This document shows positions 43,778-52,541 of a DNA stretch of 54,118 nucleotides, piece after piece. Position 1 is the stretch's first letter. The number at the start of each line of letters is the position of its first letter. The stretch comes from Enterococcus_D entomosocium (GTDB lineage Bacteria > Bacillota > Bacilli > Lactobacillales > Enterococcaceae): the NCBI RefSeq assembly GCF_030441895.1, contig NZ_JARJAS010000025.1. One strand, written 5' to 3'. A program made the position numbers and the translations under genes. Below the pieces are notes generated by a model. The model worked only from the letters and a program-made list of their open reading frames with translations. It ran no database searches and was not told where the DNA came from.

Positions 43778-44492
43778 AGTTGAAAAATTAGTGAAAATAT
43801 TTGGCGAGAATACCGTCTTAAAAGAAATCGATCTTGAAGTGACACCTGGTGAAGTCGTTGTGATCATCGGACCATCAGGAAGTGGAAAAAGTACTTTCTT
43901 ACGCTGCTTGAACCTTCTTGAACAGCCGACCGGTGGGAAAATCACCTTCGAAGGCAATGATTTATTGGCAAAAGGTGTGAAAATCGATCAGATTCGTCAA
44001 AAAATGGGAATGGTTTTTCAAAGCTTCAATCTATTCCCTCATAAAACGGTGTTAGAAAATCTGACTATCAGCCCGATCAAAGTCAAACAGCAAGAGCAAG
44101 CCGCTGCCGAAGAGACAGCGAAAGGATTGCTGGAGCAAGTTGGCTTAGCTGAAAAAGCGGATAGTTACCCCTCTAGCCTTTCTGGCGGGCAGCAGCAACG
44201 GGTCGCTATTGCTAGAGCGTTGGCAATGGATCCTGATGTAATGCTCTTTGACGAACCAACATCGGCTTTGGACCCAGAAATGGTCGGAGAAGTGTTGACG
44301 GTCATGCAAGCTTTAGCAGAAAAAGGCATGACGATGGTGGTCGTTACCCACGAAATGGGCTTCGCTAAAGAAGTTGCCGATCGTGTCATCTTTATGGCTG
44401 ACGGTATCATTCAAGAACAAGGAACACCCGAACAAATCTTTGAGCATCCGCAAAATGCGCGGACACAGGATTTTTTAAGCAAAGTTTTATAG
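43770..44492 (+). CDS. amino-acid ABC transporter ATP-binding protein
   Basis: A 240-residue ATPase. Walker A GPSGSGKST, Q-loop in MVFQSFNLFPH, signature LSGGQQQRVAIARAL, Walker B VMLFDEPTSALDPE, H-loop VVTHEM. The GTG start overlaps the permease stop by 8 nt. GlnQ-type partner of the upstream fusion. Confidence 0.95.
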   Translation: MIKVEKLVKIFGENTVLKEIDLEVTPGEVVVIIGPSGSGKSTFLRCLNLLEQPTGGKITFEGNDLLAKGVKIDQIRQKMGMVFQSFNLFPHKTVLENLTISPIKVKQQEQAAAEETAKGLLEQVGLAEKADSYPSSLSGGQQQRVAIARALAMDPDVMLFDEPTSALDPEMVGEVLTVMQALAEKGMTMVVVTHEMGFAKEVADRVIFMADGIIQEQGTPEQIFEHPQNARTQDFLSKVL

Positions 44493-44509
44493 AAATTGGA
44501 GATGACAAA

Positions 44510-45664
44510 ATGAACCGTCCGTTGATTGCAGAACGTTTTTTACAACCAGAAGAAAATCTTTTAATGGAGATCACCACTCTTGCGAAGAAAACCCCAAATT
44601 TGATTGATTTGTCGATTGGTGATCCTGATTTGATTACAGATGCGACGATCATTGAAGCAGCTTTTGCTGACGTCAAAGCGGGTCATACAAAATACACCGC
44701 TTCAGACGGTAGTGCTGATTTTATCCAAACTGTCGTTGATTTTTATCAAAAGCAATACCAGCTTACTTTTTCTCCTAGCCAAGTACGAGGAACTGTCGGT
44801 GCATTGCATGGCATGTACTTAGCTTTGGCTGCCATCATTGATCCTGGTGATGAAGTGATTATTCATGAACCATACTTTTCACCTTATAAACAACAAGTCG
44901 AACTAGTCGGTGGTGTGCCGGTCTTTATCCCGACCTTTGAAAAAGATGGCTTTCAAATCGATGTCGAGGTCTTAAAATCCGCCATCACTGAGAAAACTCG
45001 GGCGATCATCATCAATTCACCAAACAATCCTACTGGTGCTGTTTTTTCTCCAGAAACTTTTGAAAAAATCGCAGCAGTTGCCATTGACCATGACTTGCTG
45101 GTCCTCTCGGATGAAGTCTATGAAGCCTTTTGCTTTGATGATACCTTTGTACCGATGGCAGCCTTCGCACCTGAGAACACCATCACATTCAGCAGTTTCT
45201 CAAAAGCCTTTGCCATGACTGGCTGGCGGATCGGCTACATGATCGCACCTGAATCGATCAATCTTACGGCAAAACTGATCAATGAGGCGATCGCCTATTC
45301 GGCACCAACCCCTTCACAACGGGCAGGTATTTACGCATTGAATCACTATGATACCCTCGTGCCGCAAGTGGTTGCTGTCTTTAAGGAACGACTGACTTAC
45401 ATTGAACAACGGGTTGCTGAGATCCCATTCCTTTCCTTATCCCCTGTCAAAGGAAGCATGTATGCCTTCATCAACATTGAACAAACAGGGTTGGACTCTG
45501 TCAGCTTTGTAGAGAAATTATTAAAGGAAACCAGTGTGCTGATGATCCCTGGGAAAGCCTTTGGAGAAACGACCGGTGATGGCTATGTTCGCTTAGCTGC
45601 CACCCAATCGTTGAACTTGTTAAAAGAAGCTTTCGACCGAATTGCCGCGTGCTCATTTGAATAA
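44510..45664 (+). CDS. pyridoxal-phosphate aminotransferase, class I/II
   Basis: A 384-residue fold-type I aminotransferase. The Schiff-base lysine is in SFSKAFAMTGWRIGYM. Other motifs are NSPNNPTGAVF and the carboxylate-binding arginine in DGYVRLAAT. Probably acts on aspartate, alanine or an aromatic or related amino acid. It follows the ABC transporter by 17 nt, suggesting it handles the imported amino acid. Confidence 0.9.
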   Translation: MNRPLIAERFLQPEENLLMEITTLAKKTPNLIDLSIGDPDLITDATIIEAAFADVKAGHTKYTASDGSADFIQTVVDFYQKQYQLTFSPSQVRGTVGALHGMYLALAAIIDPGDEVIIHEPYFSPYKQQVELVGGVPVFIPTFEKDGFQIDVEVLKSAITEKTRAIIINSPNNPTGAVFSPETFEKIAAVAIDHDLLVLSDEVYEAFCFDDTFVPMAAFAPENTITFSSFSKAFAMTGWRIGYMIAPESINLTAKLINEAIAYSAPTPSQRAGIYALNHYDTLVPQVVAVFKERLTYIEQRVAEIPFLSLSPVKGSMYAFINIEQTGLDSVSFVEKLLKETSVLMIPGKAFGETTGDGYVRLAATQSLNLLKEAFDRIAACSFE

Positions 45665-45666
45665 AG

Positions 45667-45700
45667 AAAATCCCACTCACTACTAGTGTGTGGGATTTTT
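45667..45700 (+). terminator. terminator of the amino-acid importer operon
   Basis: AAAATCCCAC and GTGGGATTTTT arms around a short loop, T-run on the plus strand. Confidence 0.85.
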
Positions 45701-45761
45701 ATTGTTGATGGACACGACCAACATTTAGCAGCTGTTTCGCTAAATCACAAGTTTCATGTAG

Positions 45762-45800
45762 AAAAAGGGACAGAAGAATCCGATTTGATTCTTCCATCCC
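45762..45800 (-). terminator. terminator of the MFS/DUF4811 operon
   Basis: On the minus strand GGGA/TCCC and GAAGAATC/GATTCTTC form a long stem around AAATCG, followed by TTTTT. Confidence 0.8.
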
Positions 45801-45818
45801 ATGACTATCTACTCGTTT

Positions 45819-46526
45819 TTACTTTTTTGCTTCTTCAAGCAGTTTTGCCATCGCTTCTTTTTGATAAGCTTCTGTCAATTCAGCGATTTTTGCTTTTTGG
45901 GCTGCCTCGTCCATAGTTGGATCAGCCATTAATGCAGCTTGCATTTTTTCTTGGACATACGCTTGTCCTTGTGTTTTCATGGTGTCCGCTTGTTCTTTCG
46001 CTAAAGAAGCCAGTTTTTTTGCTTGATCCACACTCAAGACTTCCCATGAATCTGGTAATGAGAACGTATTGGTACGGCTGACATATTGGCCATCGTTATC
46101 AGCGATTCCGAACAAGAAGCGTGATAGGTCACTTTTATAAACCCAGCGCGTCGTTTTTGTTTCTAATTGAGCTGAATCAGCCCCTGTTTCCACGACATTG
46201 GTCACTTTATCAGTACCGGTTTGTTTTGGTTCCTCTTGATCAGCATCCGTTTTATACAGGTAGATTTTTTCCGTACCATCTCCTAATGGCTGATACAATA
46301 GTAAATCAAAATTCTCGTTATCGGCACTAGAAACCAGTGCTGTTGTTTTAGCAGTCGTTTCTTTTTCCATTCCAAAATGGTAAGTCAAATTGGCCATCAA
46401 TGCGGCGACACTTGCTACGAAGACTAGACCTAAGACCAATGATAAACCTGTTTGCCGCTTGTTTTTGGCAAAAACATTCAGTACCGCAAACCCTAACACG
46501 CTAAGAACGATCAAAAGCAAGATCAT
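45819..46526 (-). CDS. DUF4811 membrane protein, partner of MFS pump
   Basis: A 235-residue protein with two N-terminal membrane segments (IVLSVLGFAVLNVFA, GLSLVLGLVFVASVAALMANL) and an extracellular domain ending in a helical, alanine/glutamate-rich region (EMQ-type, QKAKIAELTEAYQKEAMAKLL). It matches the DUF4811 family found beside EmrB/QacA-type pumps. Overlaps the pump gene by 4 nt (ATGA). Possible accessory or periplasmic adaptor, not established. Confidence 0.8.
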   Translation of the reverse strand: MILLLIVLSVLGFAVLNVFAKNKRQTGLSLVLGLVFVASVAALMANLTYHFGMEKETTAKTTALVSSADNENFDLLLYQPLGDGTEKIYLYKTDADQEEPKQTGTDKVTNVVETGADSAQLETKTTRWVYKSDLSRFLFGIADNDGQYVSRTNTFSLPDSWEVLSVDQAKKLASLAKEQADTMKTQGQAYVQEKMQAALMADPTMDEAAQKAKIAELTEAYQKEAMAKLLEEAKK

Positions 46527-48001
46527 TTGTCCGCACCTCCTTCAAGAACCGTCAATCGTGGTTCTTTTTTCTTTAAGGAGAAGGCGATCAAGAAACCTAA
46601 GAAACTAAAGACCGCTGCCACATAAAAAGCGGCATGGTAGCCAGATAAAGTCGCTTCGATTGCTTGTTCTTTGTATGCCAAAGGCGTTGCATCCAGCAAA
46701 GAATCACTTGGCAAGTTGCCTTTGGTGACGTTTGTCAAGACACTGATCAAGATAGCCGTACCAATTGAGCTGGCTACTTGACGGAACGTATTGTTTACTG
46801 CGGTACCGTGACTGATCAGATTACCAGGCAATGCATTCATTCCTGAAGTCGTTACTGGCATCATCACCATTGAGATCCCGAACATCCGAATCCCATAAAG
46901 AATGATGATATGCAAAATCGGTGTATCTTTTGTTAAGAAAGCAAATGGTAAGGTTGCGGCGGTCAAGATAAACATCCCGGTGATAGCTAAACGTTTTGCA
47001 CCATACTTATCAAAGATCGCACCAGTGATCGGCATCATGATTCCCATGATCAACGCACCTGGTAATAACATCAATCCTGAATGGAACGCTGATTCACCAC
47101 GAATGTTTTGGATATACAATGGGAGAACCATTTCAGCACCGATCATCGCCATATTCGTGACCCCGGAAAGGATCGATGCCAAGGTAAAGGTTGTTGATTT
47201 GAACACGCGCAACTCTAAGAAAGGATGCTCGATGTGCAATTGACGCCATGCAAAGAAAGCAATGAAAAAGACACCGGCTGCTAGAAAACCGATTACTTCA
47301 ATACTGCCCCACCCTTTGTCACCGACACTTGAAAAGCCATAGAGCAATGTACCAAAACCAAGCGTTGATAAAATCGCTGAGAACAGATCGATTTTCGGAT
47401 GCGACAATTCAATCACACTCTTCATTAGAAAGAGCGCTAAGACTAAGACTAAAACGACGATCGGAATGACCATTCCGAACAAATAACGCCAGTCATAATG
47501 ATCAATGATCCAACCAGATAACGTTGGGCCTAAGGCTGGTGCCAACCCAATAACGATTCCAGACATGCCCATAGCTGAACCGCGTTTTTCTGGTGGGAAG
47601 ATCGACAACATGATATTTTGCAAAAGCGGCATGGAGATCCCTACACCAGCAGCTTGCACTAAGCGGCCAATCAATAATGTAGAAAAGTTCGGTGCTGCAA
47701 AACAAGCGATCGTTCCAGCCAGGAAGATGCTCATTGCCGTTAAGTAAAGATTTCTTGAGCTGAACTTGTTGATCAGCCATGCGGTGATCGGGATCATGAT
47801 CCCATTGACCAGCAAGAAACCGGTGGTTAGCCATTGGACATCAGATGCAGAGATGTCAAAGGCATCCATCAAGGTTGGAAAAGCCGTTGTTAACAATGTT
47901 TGGTTCAAAACAGTACAAAACGTACCGATCAGCAAAACCATAACCAGTAAGGAACGATTGTAAGGTTTGCCGTAGATATCTAAAGGACGACTCGTTGACA
48001 T
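46523..48001 (-). CDS. MFS multidrug transporter, DHA2 (EmrB/QacA) family
   Basis: A 492-residue drug:proton antiporter with about 14 transmembrane helices. The motif GRLVQAAGVGISMPLLQN (MFS motif C-like region) and the early DVQWLTTGFLLVNGIMIP are characteristic. Exports cationic or amphipathic toxic compounds; substrate unknown. Divergent from a MerR regulator with which it shares control sequences. Confidence 0.92.
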   Translation of the reverse strand: MSTSRPLDIYGKPYNRSLLVMVLLIGTFCTVLNQTLLTTAFPTLMDAFDISASDVQWLTTGFLLVNGIMIPITAWLINKFSSRNLYLTAMSIFLAGTIACFAAPNFSTLLIGRLVQAAGVGISMPLLQNIMLSIFPPEKRGSAMGMSGIVIGLAPALGPTLSGWIIDHYDWRYLFGMVIPIVVLVLVLALFLMKSVIELSHPKIDLFSAILSTLGFGTLLYGFSSVGDKGWGSIEVIGFLAAGVFFIAFFAWRQLHIEHPFLELRVFKSTTFTLASILSGVTNMAMIGAEMVLPLYIQNIRGESAFHSGLMLLPGALIMGIMMPITGAIFDKYGAKRLAITGMFILTAATLPFAFLTKDTPILHIIILYGIRMFGISMVMMPVTTSGMNALPGNLISHGTAVNNTFRQVASSIGTAILISVLTNVTKGNLPSDSLLDATPLAYKEQAIEATLSGYHAAFYVAAVFSFLGFLIAFSLKKKEPRLTVLEGGADK

Positions 48002-48043
48002 ATTTCACACTCTTTTCAGTATATTTTTCATAAAACCTTCTTT

Positions 48044-48105
48044 ACTTTAAATCTTTCCCTAACATTTGTCAACCTACTTGACATAAAAGTAAAACAAGTT
48101 ACAAT
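48044..48105. promoter_or_regulatory. divergent promoters with shared palindromic -35 region (MFS pump and MerR)
   Basis: The pump promoter (minus) has -35 TTGACA (48067-48072), 17 bp, -10 TAAAGT (48044-48049). The MerR promoter (plus) has -35 TTGACA (48078-48083), 16 bp, -10 TACAAT (48100-48105). The two -35 boxes form the palindrome TGTCAA-cctac-TTGACA (48067-48083). A further inverted ACTTG/CAAGT pair lies at 48076-48099. This is a likely MerR operator. Confidence 0.65.
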
Positions 48106-48138
48106 GTTAACAAATACCTTTACAAGAATGGAGTCCGT

Positions 48139-48624
48139 ATGTCTCATCTTTTTCGAAAACTCGTTGATAATGAAAACTTGTTGGTCGGCATCAGCGAACT
48201 TAGCCAAATGTGTGATATCTCCCCTCGCCAATTGCGTTATTGGGAACAAAAAGGATTTATTCAATCGGTCCCACAAGAAGAAAATGCCCCACGAAAATAC
48301 CGACTGCCCACGGTCGTCAAAGTGGAAATGATCAAAACGTTTTTAGATGAAGGCTTTACGTTAGCCAAGGCTGTTGAAAAAGCAGACAAAAAAATCAAGA
48401 CCGCCCATCATATTCGCAAAGTGTTTTCTGGGGTTTTACAGAATTTAGAAGTCATCAATGAACGGTTTACGATCATCAGTCTGGGACCAGTAGACGAAGA
48501 CGGAAAAATCCTCCATATCATTCACGATGAAGAAACAGAACGATTGCAATACGAAGTGCTGTCTGCTAATCAAACGATCGATTTTGAGAAGTTCAAGCAA
48601 TGCACGTCAAAACAAGCGGAATAA
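48139..48624 (+). CDS. MerR family transcriptional regulator
   Basis: A 161-residue regulator. N-terminal winged helix (LVGISELSQMCDISPRQLRYWEQKGFI) and a coiled-coil dimerisation helix (about residues 70-115). The short C-terminal domain lacks the cysteines of metal sensors, so an organic ligand is likely. Divergent from the MFS/DUF4811 operon, its presumed target. No very strong ribosome binding site: GGAG lies about 7 nt upstream. Confidence 0.9.
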   Translation: MSHLFRKLVDNENLLVGISELSQMCDISPRQLRYWEQKGFIQSVPQEENAPRKYRLPTVVKVEMIKTFLDEGFTLAKAVEKADKKIKTAHHIRKVFSGVLQNLEVINERFTIISLGPVDEDGKILHIIHDEETERLQYEVLSANQTIDFEKFKQCTSKQAE

Positions 48625-48650
48625 AGGATTCCCTATCCTCACCTCCTAAT

Positions 48651-48689
48651 GAAGCAAGCACCCTTGATGACGGTGCTTGCTTCTTTTTT
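48651..48689 (+). terminator. terminator of the MerR gene
   Basis: GAAGCAAGCACC and GGTGCTTGCTTC form a 12-bp stem followed by TTTTTT. Confidence 0.85.
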
Positions 48690-48725
48690 GGTGTTCGCTT
48701 TCCTTTTAAAGAAGGTGTCGTTTCA

Positions 48726-48754
48726 TTTACAAGGAAAAAGCCTCATGATATAGT
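48726..48754 (+). promoter_or_regulatory. promoter of nanE
   Basis: -35 TTTACA (48726-48731), 17-bp spacer, -10 TATAGT (48749-48754). Confidence 0.6.
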
Positions 48755-48799
48755 CGAAGGGAGAAACGAACCTTTACAAGAATGGGAAGTGTCATATAC

Positions 48800-49492
48800 A
48801 TGGAAAAAGAAGTTTTTATCCAACAAATCAAGGACGGAGTGATCGTTTCTTGTCAAGCATTGCCTGGAGAACCCCTATATACCGAAAACGGCGGTGTCAT
48901 GCCCCTATTGGCAAAAGCAGCTCAAGAAGCTGGTGCTGTTGGCATCCGTGCCAATTCCGTTCGCGATATTCGCGAGATCCAAGCCGCTGTTGATTTGCCG
49001 ATCATCGGAATCATCAAAAAAGACTATCCACCGGAAGAACCATTTATCACAGCAACCATCAAAGAGGTACACGAATTAGCAGCTTTACATATTGCGGTGA
49101 TCGCCTTGGACTGCACCTTGCGCAAACGTCATGATGGCTTGACAGTCAATGCCTTTATCAAGCAAATCAAAACTCTTTATCCCCATCAACTACTCATGGC
49201 AGATATCGCCACCTATGAGGAAGGCATCAATGCCTTTGAAGCGGGTGTCGATTTTGTTGGTACAACTTTGTCCGGCTACACGGCGAACAGTCCTACCAAT
49301 GACGAACCGGACTATCAGTTGATCCAGCAATTGGTTGCGGCGAAGGTTCCGGTAATAGCCGAAGGCAAGATCCACACCCCGGAACAAGCAAAAAAAATTC
49401 AGGATATGGGTGTGACCGGTATCGTGGTTGGTGGTGCCATCACCCGACCAAAAGAGATCGCCAGTCGATTCGTGCAAGAGCTTCGCAACTGA
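48800..49492 (+). CDS. nanE: N-acetylmannosamine-6-phosphate 2-epimerase
   Basis: A 230-residue TIM-barrel enzyme interconverting ManNAc-6-P and GlcNAc-6-P. The N-terminal VSCQALPGEPL, the catalytic lysine strand IIKKDYP, and VDFVGTTLSGYT with EGKIHTPEQAKKI are diagnostic. ATG at 48800 has GGGAAG about 10 nt upstream; the earlier ATG at 48782 has none and would exceed the usual length. No sialate lyase, kinase or transporter lies beside it. Confidence 0.92.
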   Translation: MEKEVFIQQIKDGVIVSCQALPGEPLYTENGGVMPLLAKAAQEAGAVGIRANSVRDIREIQAAVDLPIIGIIKKDYPPEEPFITATIKEVHELAALHIAVIALDCTLRKRHDGLTVNAFIKQIKTLYPHQLLMADIATYEEGINAFEAGVDFVGTTLSGYTANSPTNDEPDYQLIQQLVAAKVPVIAEGKIHTPEQAKKIQDMGVTGIVVGGAITRPKEIASRFVQELRN

Positions 49493-49521
49493 GTCGTTCA
49501 TTTCCTAAAATAAGTCTTTCT

Positions 49522-49556
49522 ATGCGCCTTGTGACAGAAGGCGCATTCTTTGTTGT
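49522..49556 (+). terminator. terminator of nanE
   Basis: ATGCGCCTT and AAGGCGCAT form a 9-bp stem with a 6-nt loop, followed by a T-rich stretch. It overlaps the -35 of the next promoter. Confidence 0.75.
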
Positions 49557-49578
49557 CTTTTTGAGAAACGTTTATACT
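49550..49578 (+). promoter_or_regulatory. promoter of pyruvate oxidase
   Basis: -35 TTGTTG (49550-49555), 17-bp spacer, -10 TATACT (49573-49578). Confidence 0.5.
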
Positions 49579-49619
49579 TAAAAGAGAACGAATGACAACA
49601 GAGAAAGCGAGTGAAGAAA

Positions 49620-51353
49620 ATGACAAAAATCAATGCTGGTACAGCAATGATCAAGATTTTTGAAGCGTGGGGCATCGACCATATCTATGGAATCCCCGGT
49701 GGATCTTTCAACTCAACGATGGATGCTTTGTACCATGAACGGCAATCGGTCAAATATGTTCAAGTACGTCATGAAGAAGCGGGTGCGCTGGCAGCGGCGG
49801 CTGATGCCAAACTAACGGGAAAAGTCGGTGCGGTTTTCGGTTCTGCTGGTCCAGGTGCCACCCACTTGATCAATGGCTTATATGATGCCCAAATGGATAA
49901 TGTGCCTGTCGTTGCCTTATTAGGACAAGTGGCTTCAAGTTCGATGAACTACAATGATTTTCAAGAAATGAATGAAAATCCGATGTTCGCAGATGTCAGT
50001 ATTTACAATCGCACGGTCATGTCTCCTGAAAGTTTGCCCCACGTGGTGGATGAAGCCATTAAAGCCGCCTATAAATTTAAAGGCGTTGCTGTAGTAACGA
50101 TCCCGGTCGATTACGGGTTTGCAGAAATCGACGAACACGAGATTGCAACCGCCAAAAATCATAAGACGGGTGTTCTCCAGCCGGATGAAGACGATTTACG
50201 AGCTGCCCTTTCTTATTTTGAACAAGCAAAAAAACCTGTCCTTTATATCGGACAAGGTCTCTTTGGTCATTTTGATGCCATCGATGCTTTCTCGAAGCAT
50301 TTCTCAATGCCTGTAGCGGCTTCTGTCTTAGCCAAAGGCATCGTGCCTGATCTTTATGAAAACTTTCTTGGATTTGCCGGACGGGTTGCGACAAAACCAG
50401 CCAATGAAGCTTTGGCAGAAGCTGATCTCATCGTTTTTGTCGGCAGTGACTTCCCTTTTGGCCGCCGCTTTTTCAATCCTGATGCCAACTTTGTCCAAGT
50501 TGATATCGACGCCTCGAAATTTGGTCGTCGTCATCAGACGGATGTCTCCGTTTTAGGAGATGGTGCGACCGCTCTTAGAAAATGGACAGAGATGGCAGCC
50601 CCTCGTCCTGCAGATGCCTGGATAAAAGCCAATCAAGAAAACGCTCGGAATTGGCATGCATGGCGCCATAGTTTTGACCATGATGCGCAAGAGCCCTTGC
50701 GTCCTGAACCTGTCTATCGAGAAATCAACCGTATCGCAGCTCCTGATGCCCTGTTTGTCACAGATGTTGGTAATGTGACGATCCACAGTATCCGTCATTT
50801 AGAAATGACGGGTGAACAGCGTTTCACAACGTCTGGCTGGTTTGCGACAATGGGCAATGGTGTACCTGGTGGGATCGCCGCTCAATTGAGCTATCCGAAT
50901 CGCCAAGTATTTACCTTTAGTGGGGATGGCGGTTTTGCGATGCAAATGCAAGACATCCTTACTCAAGTGAAATATGATTTGCCAATCATCAACGTGGTCT
51001 TTTCCAATGACTCATTCGGCTTCATCGAAGCGGAGCAAGAAGATACCGAGCAAACCAAGTTCGGTGTGCAACTAGCCGGTGCTGATTTTGGTAAAGTTGG
51101 GGAAGCATTAGGTGCGAAAGGCTTCACGGTAACGAAGGCAGAAGAATTAGCATCCGTCTTTACACAAGCTAAAGAAAGCCACGGCCCCGTCGTGATCGAT
51201 GTCAAGATCGCTAACGAACGACCTCTTCCCGTCGAAGAATTGAAACTGGATCCTAAACGCTTCAGTGCTGAAGAAATCGCAGCGTTTAAAGCAAAATACC
51301 AAGTCCATGATCTGCCAGCTTTGAGTGAGTTGTACGTGAATTCTGAGGAATAA
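49620..51353 (+). CDS. pox: pyruvate oxidase
   Basis: A 577-residue ThDP- and FAD-dependent enzyme converting pyruvate, phosphate and oxygen to acetyl phosphate, CO2 and hydrogen peroxide. The start region YGIPGGSFNSTMDAL and the catalytic glutamate in VRHEEAGAL are conserved with Lactiplantibacillus Pox. The ThDP motif GDGGFAMQMQDILTQVKYDLPIINVVFSN is intact. ATG at 49620 is taken; a GTG at 49611 is an in-frame alternative. The enzyme supports aerobic energy yield and peroxide release. Own promoter and terminator. Confidence 0.92.
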   Translation: MTKINAGTAMIKIFEAWGIDHIYGIPGGSFNSTMDALYHERQSVKYVQVRHEEAGALAAAADAKLTGKVGAVFGSAGPGATHLINGLYDAQMDNVPVVALLGQVASSSMNYNDFQEMNENPMFADVSIYNRTVMSPESLPHVVDEAIKAAYKFKGVAVVTIPVDYGFAEIDEHEIATAKNHKTGVLQPDEDDLRAALSYFEQAKKPVLYIGQGLFGHFDAIDAFSKHFSMPVAASVLAKGIVPDLYENFLGFAGRVATKPANEALAEADLIVFVGSDFPFGRRFFNPDANFVQVDIDASKFGRRHQTDVSVLGDGATALRKWTEMAAPRPADAWIKANQENARNWHAWRHSFDHDAQEPLRPEPVYREINRIAAPDALFVTDVGNVTIHSIRHLEMTGEQRFTTSGWFATMGNGVPGGIAAQLSYPNRQVFTFSGDGGFAMQMQDILTQVKYDLPIINVVFSNDSFGFIEAEQEDTEQTKFGVQLAGADFGKVGEALGAKGFTVTKAEELASVFTQAKESHGPVVIDVKIANERPLPVEELKLDPKRFSAEEIAAFKAKYQVHDLPALSELYVNSEE

Positions 51354-51398
51354 AAAAAAAGAGAGAAAGACAGCAACCCTGTCCTTCTCTCTTTTTTT
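51353..51398. terminator. bidirectional terminator after pyruvate oxidase
   Basis: AAAAAAAGAGAGAAAGACAG and CTGTCCTTCTCTCTTTTTTT pair around a short loop. T-runs on both strands serve pyruvate oxidase and the small gene reading from the right. Confidence 0.85.
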
Positions 51399-51430
51399 AA
51401 TCGCTCATTTCGTGTTAATAATCCATCGCC

Positions 51431-51559
51431 TTACTTATTATAAATTTTCGGGCCTTTACGCATGTTTTTCCGATCATTTTTTGGGGATTCCATCTTTTTT
51501 GAACGGCCGCCGCCTTGTTTTTTCTTGATTAGTTCTAACATTTTTTCTTTTTGATCCAT
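51431..51559 (-). CDS. small basic protein, SPJ_0845-like
   Basis: A 42-residue, very basic protein too short for usual ORF cut-offs. It begins MDQKEKMLELIKKKQ and ends RKNMRKGPKIYNK. AGGTGG lies 6 nt before the ATG at 51559. The ending and length match a small conserved family of streptococci and enterococci (named after SPJ_0845), function unknown. The gene shares the bidirectional terminator with pyruvate oxidase. The lysine- and arginine-rich composition would suit RNA binding, but that is a guess. Confidence 0.7.
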   Translation of the reverse strand: MDQKEKMLELIKKKQGGGRSKKMESPKNDRKNMRKGPKIYNK

Positions 51560-51988
51560 CGATTCCACCTCTATTTCTTAGCAATACGATCTGTCGGTTG
51601 AAAAGAAGTGTTCCTGACTTCTTTTATGTTTGCGAACAACTACTTTATTTCGATTGGGTTAGAAAACAAACGCTGCCTATTTACGTGTCTAGAGTCAGCA
51701 GTTCCTTTTGACATTTTTACTACCCTGATTTAATCTACTTTGATTTTGATTGTTTGTCAATGGCTCTTGAAAAAATCATGTGCTTTTGTTGCCTTCTCCC
51801 AAATAATAAACCACCATTTATTATATTATTTGATCATTTTATCTAATTAAATCGAATATTTTTATTATTTATTGGTATAATTATAACAGAATCTCTGTTC
51901 CTTTCTTTTGCTTCCTTCGTTCTTCTTCCGATTGTCTCCTAACTTTCGTCGTTCTCACAAATCACGCTATTTGAAAGGAGGTGGATAT
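51560..51988. other. intergenic region before the NfeD/flotillin operon
   Basis: About 430 bp without a gene, AT-rich on its right side. The clear element is an extended -10 (TG-G-TATAAT, 51873-51881) for the NfeD gene, without a good -35 box. The left part contains the upstream region of the small basic gene. No riboswitch or repeat is recognised. Confidence 0.5.
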
Positions 51989-52516
51989 GTGCTGCACACT
52001 TATGCACCTGAGCAAATTTATTTGTATGTTTTGATTGGCTGTGCTATTTTAGCCTTTTTGCTGCTTCTGTTTGGGGATATCTTCGATTTCGACGGACCAG
52101 TCGATCCGATGTTAATTATTCCATGGTTTGCCTTTACAAGTCTCTTCGGTTACTTAGGAGAAACTTTTCTGTCTGGCTATTCGCTCCTACTTTTCGTCAT
52201 TAGCGGCTGCCTTGCTACAGGGCTCGTTTTTCTCTTGAATTTTTACGTGCTGATTCCCATGCGAAATGCGGAAGCGACACTGTCAAGTTCTGAGAAAGAT
52301 TTTGAAGGTCGCATCGCAACGGTGCTGACGCCGATTCCTTGTGAAGGAATGGGCGAAATTCAACTCACAAGTGTCACTGGTTCAAGCAATCGACCAGCTA
52401 CGGCTTTCCAACCAATCGATGAACCATTAGCAGCTGGATCGAAGGTTTTGATTATTGAAGACAAAGAACGAGTTTGCTACGTCGTTCCTTACAAAAAAAA
52501 ATTTTTGGATAACTAA
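51989..52516 (+). CDS. NfeD-like membrane protein (YuaF type)
   Basis: A 175-residue protein with three transmembrane segments (about 12-32, 41-60 and 68-90) and a C-terminal OB-fold domain (EGRIATVLTPIPCEGMGEIQL...AGSKVLIIEDKERVCYVV). It resembles Bacillus YuaF, encoded upstream of flotillin and linked to membrane fluidity. GTG start at 51989 with AAAGGAGG upstream; longer frame upstream is not expected to be translated. Confidence 0.88.
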   Translation: MLHTYAPEQIYLYVLIGCAILAFLLLLFGDIFDFDGPVDPMLIIPWFAFTSLFGYLGETFLSGYSLLLFVISGCLATGLVFLLNFYVLIPMRNAEATLSSSEKDFEGRIATVLTPIPCEGMGEIQLTSVTGSSNRPATAFQPIDEPLAAGSKVLIIEDKERVCYVVPYKKKFLDN

Positions 52517-52541
52517 ACTAAATCACTAAAGAGGTGTATCT

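Noticed and set aside
48600..48842. 80-codon plus-strand frame between merR and nanE
   Set aside because: It spans the merR terminator and nanE promoter, has no ribosome binding site, and overlaps the nanE start in another frame.
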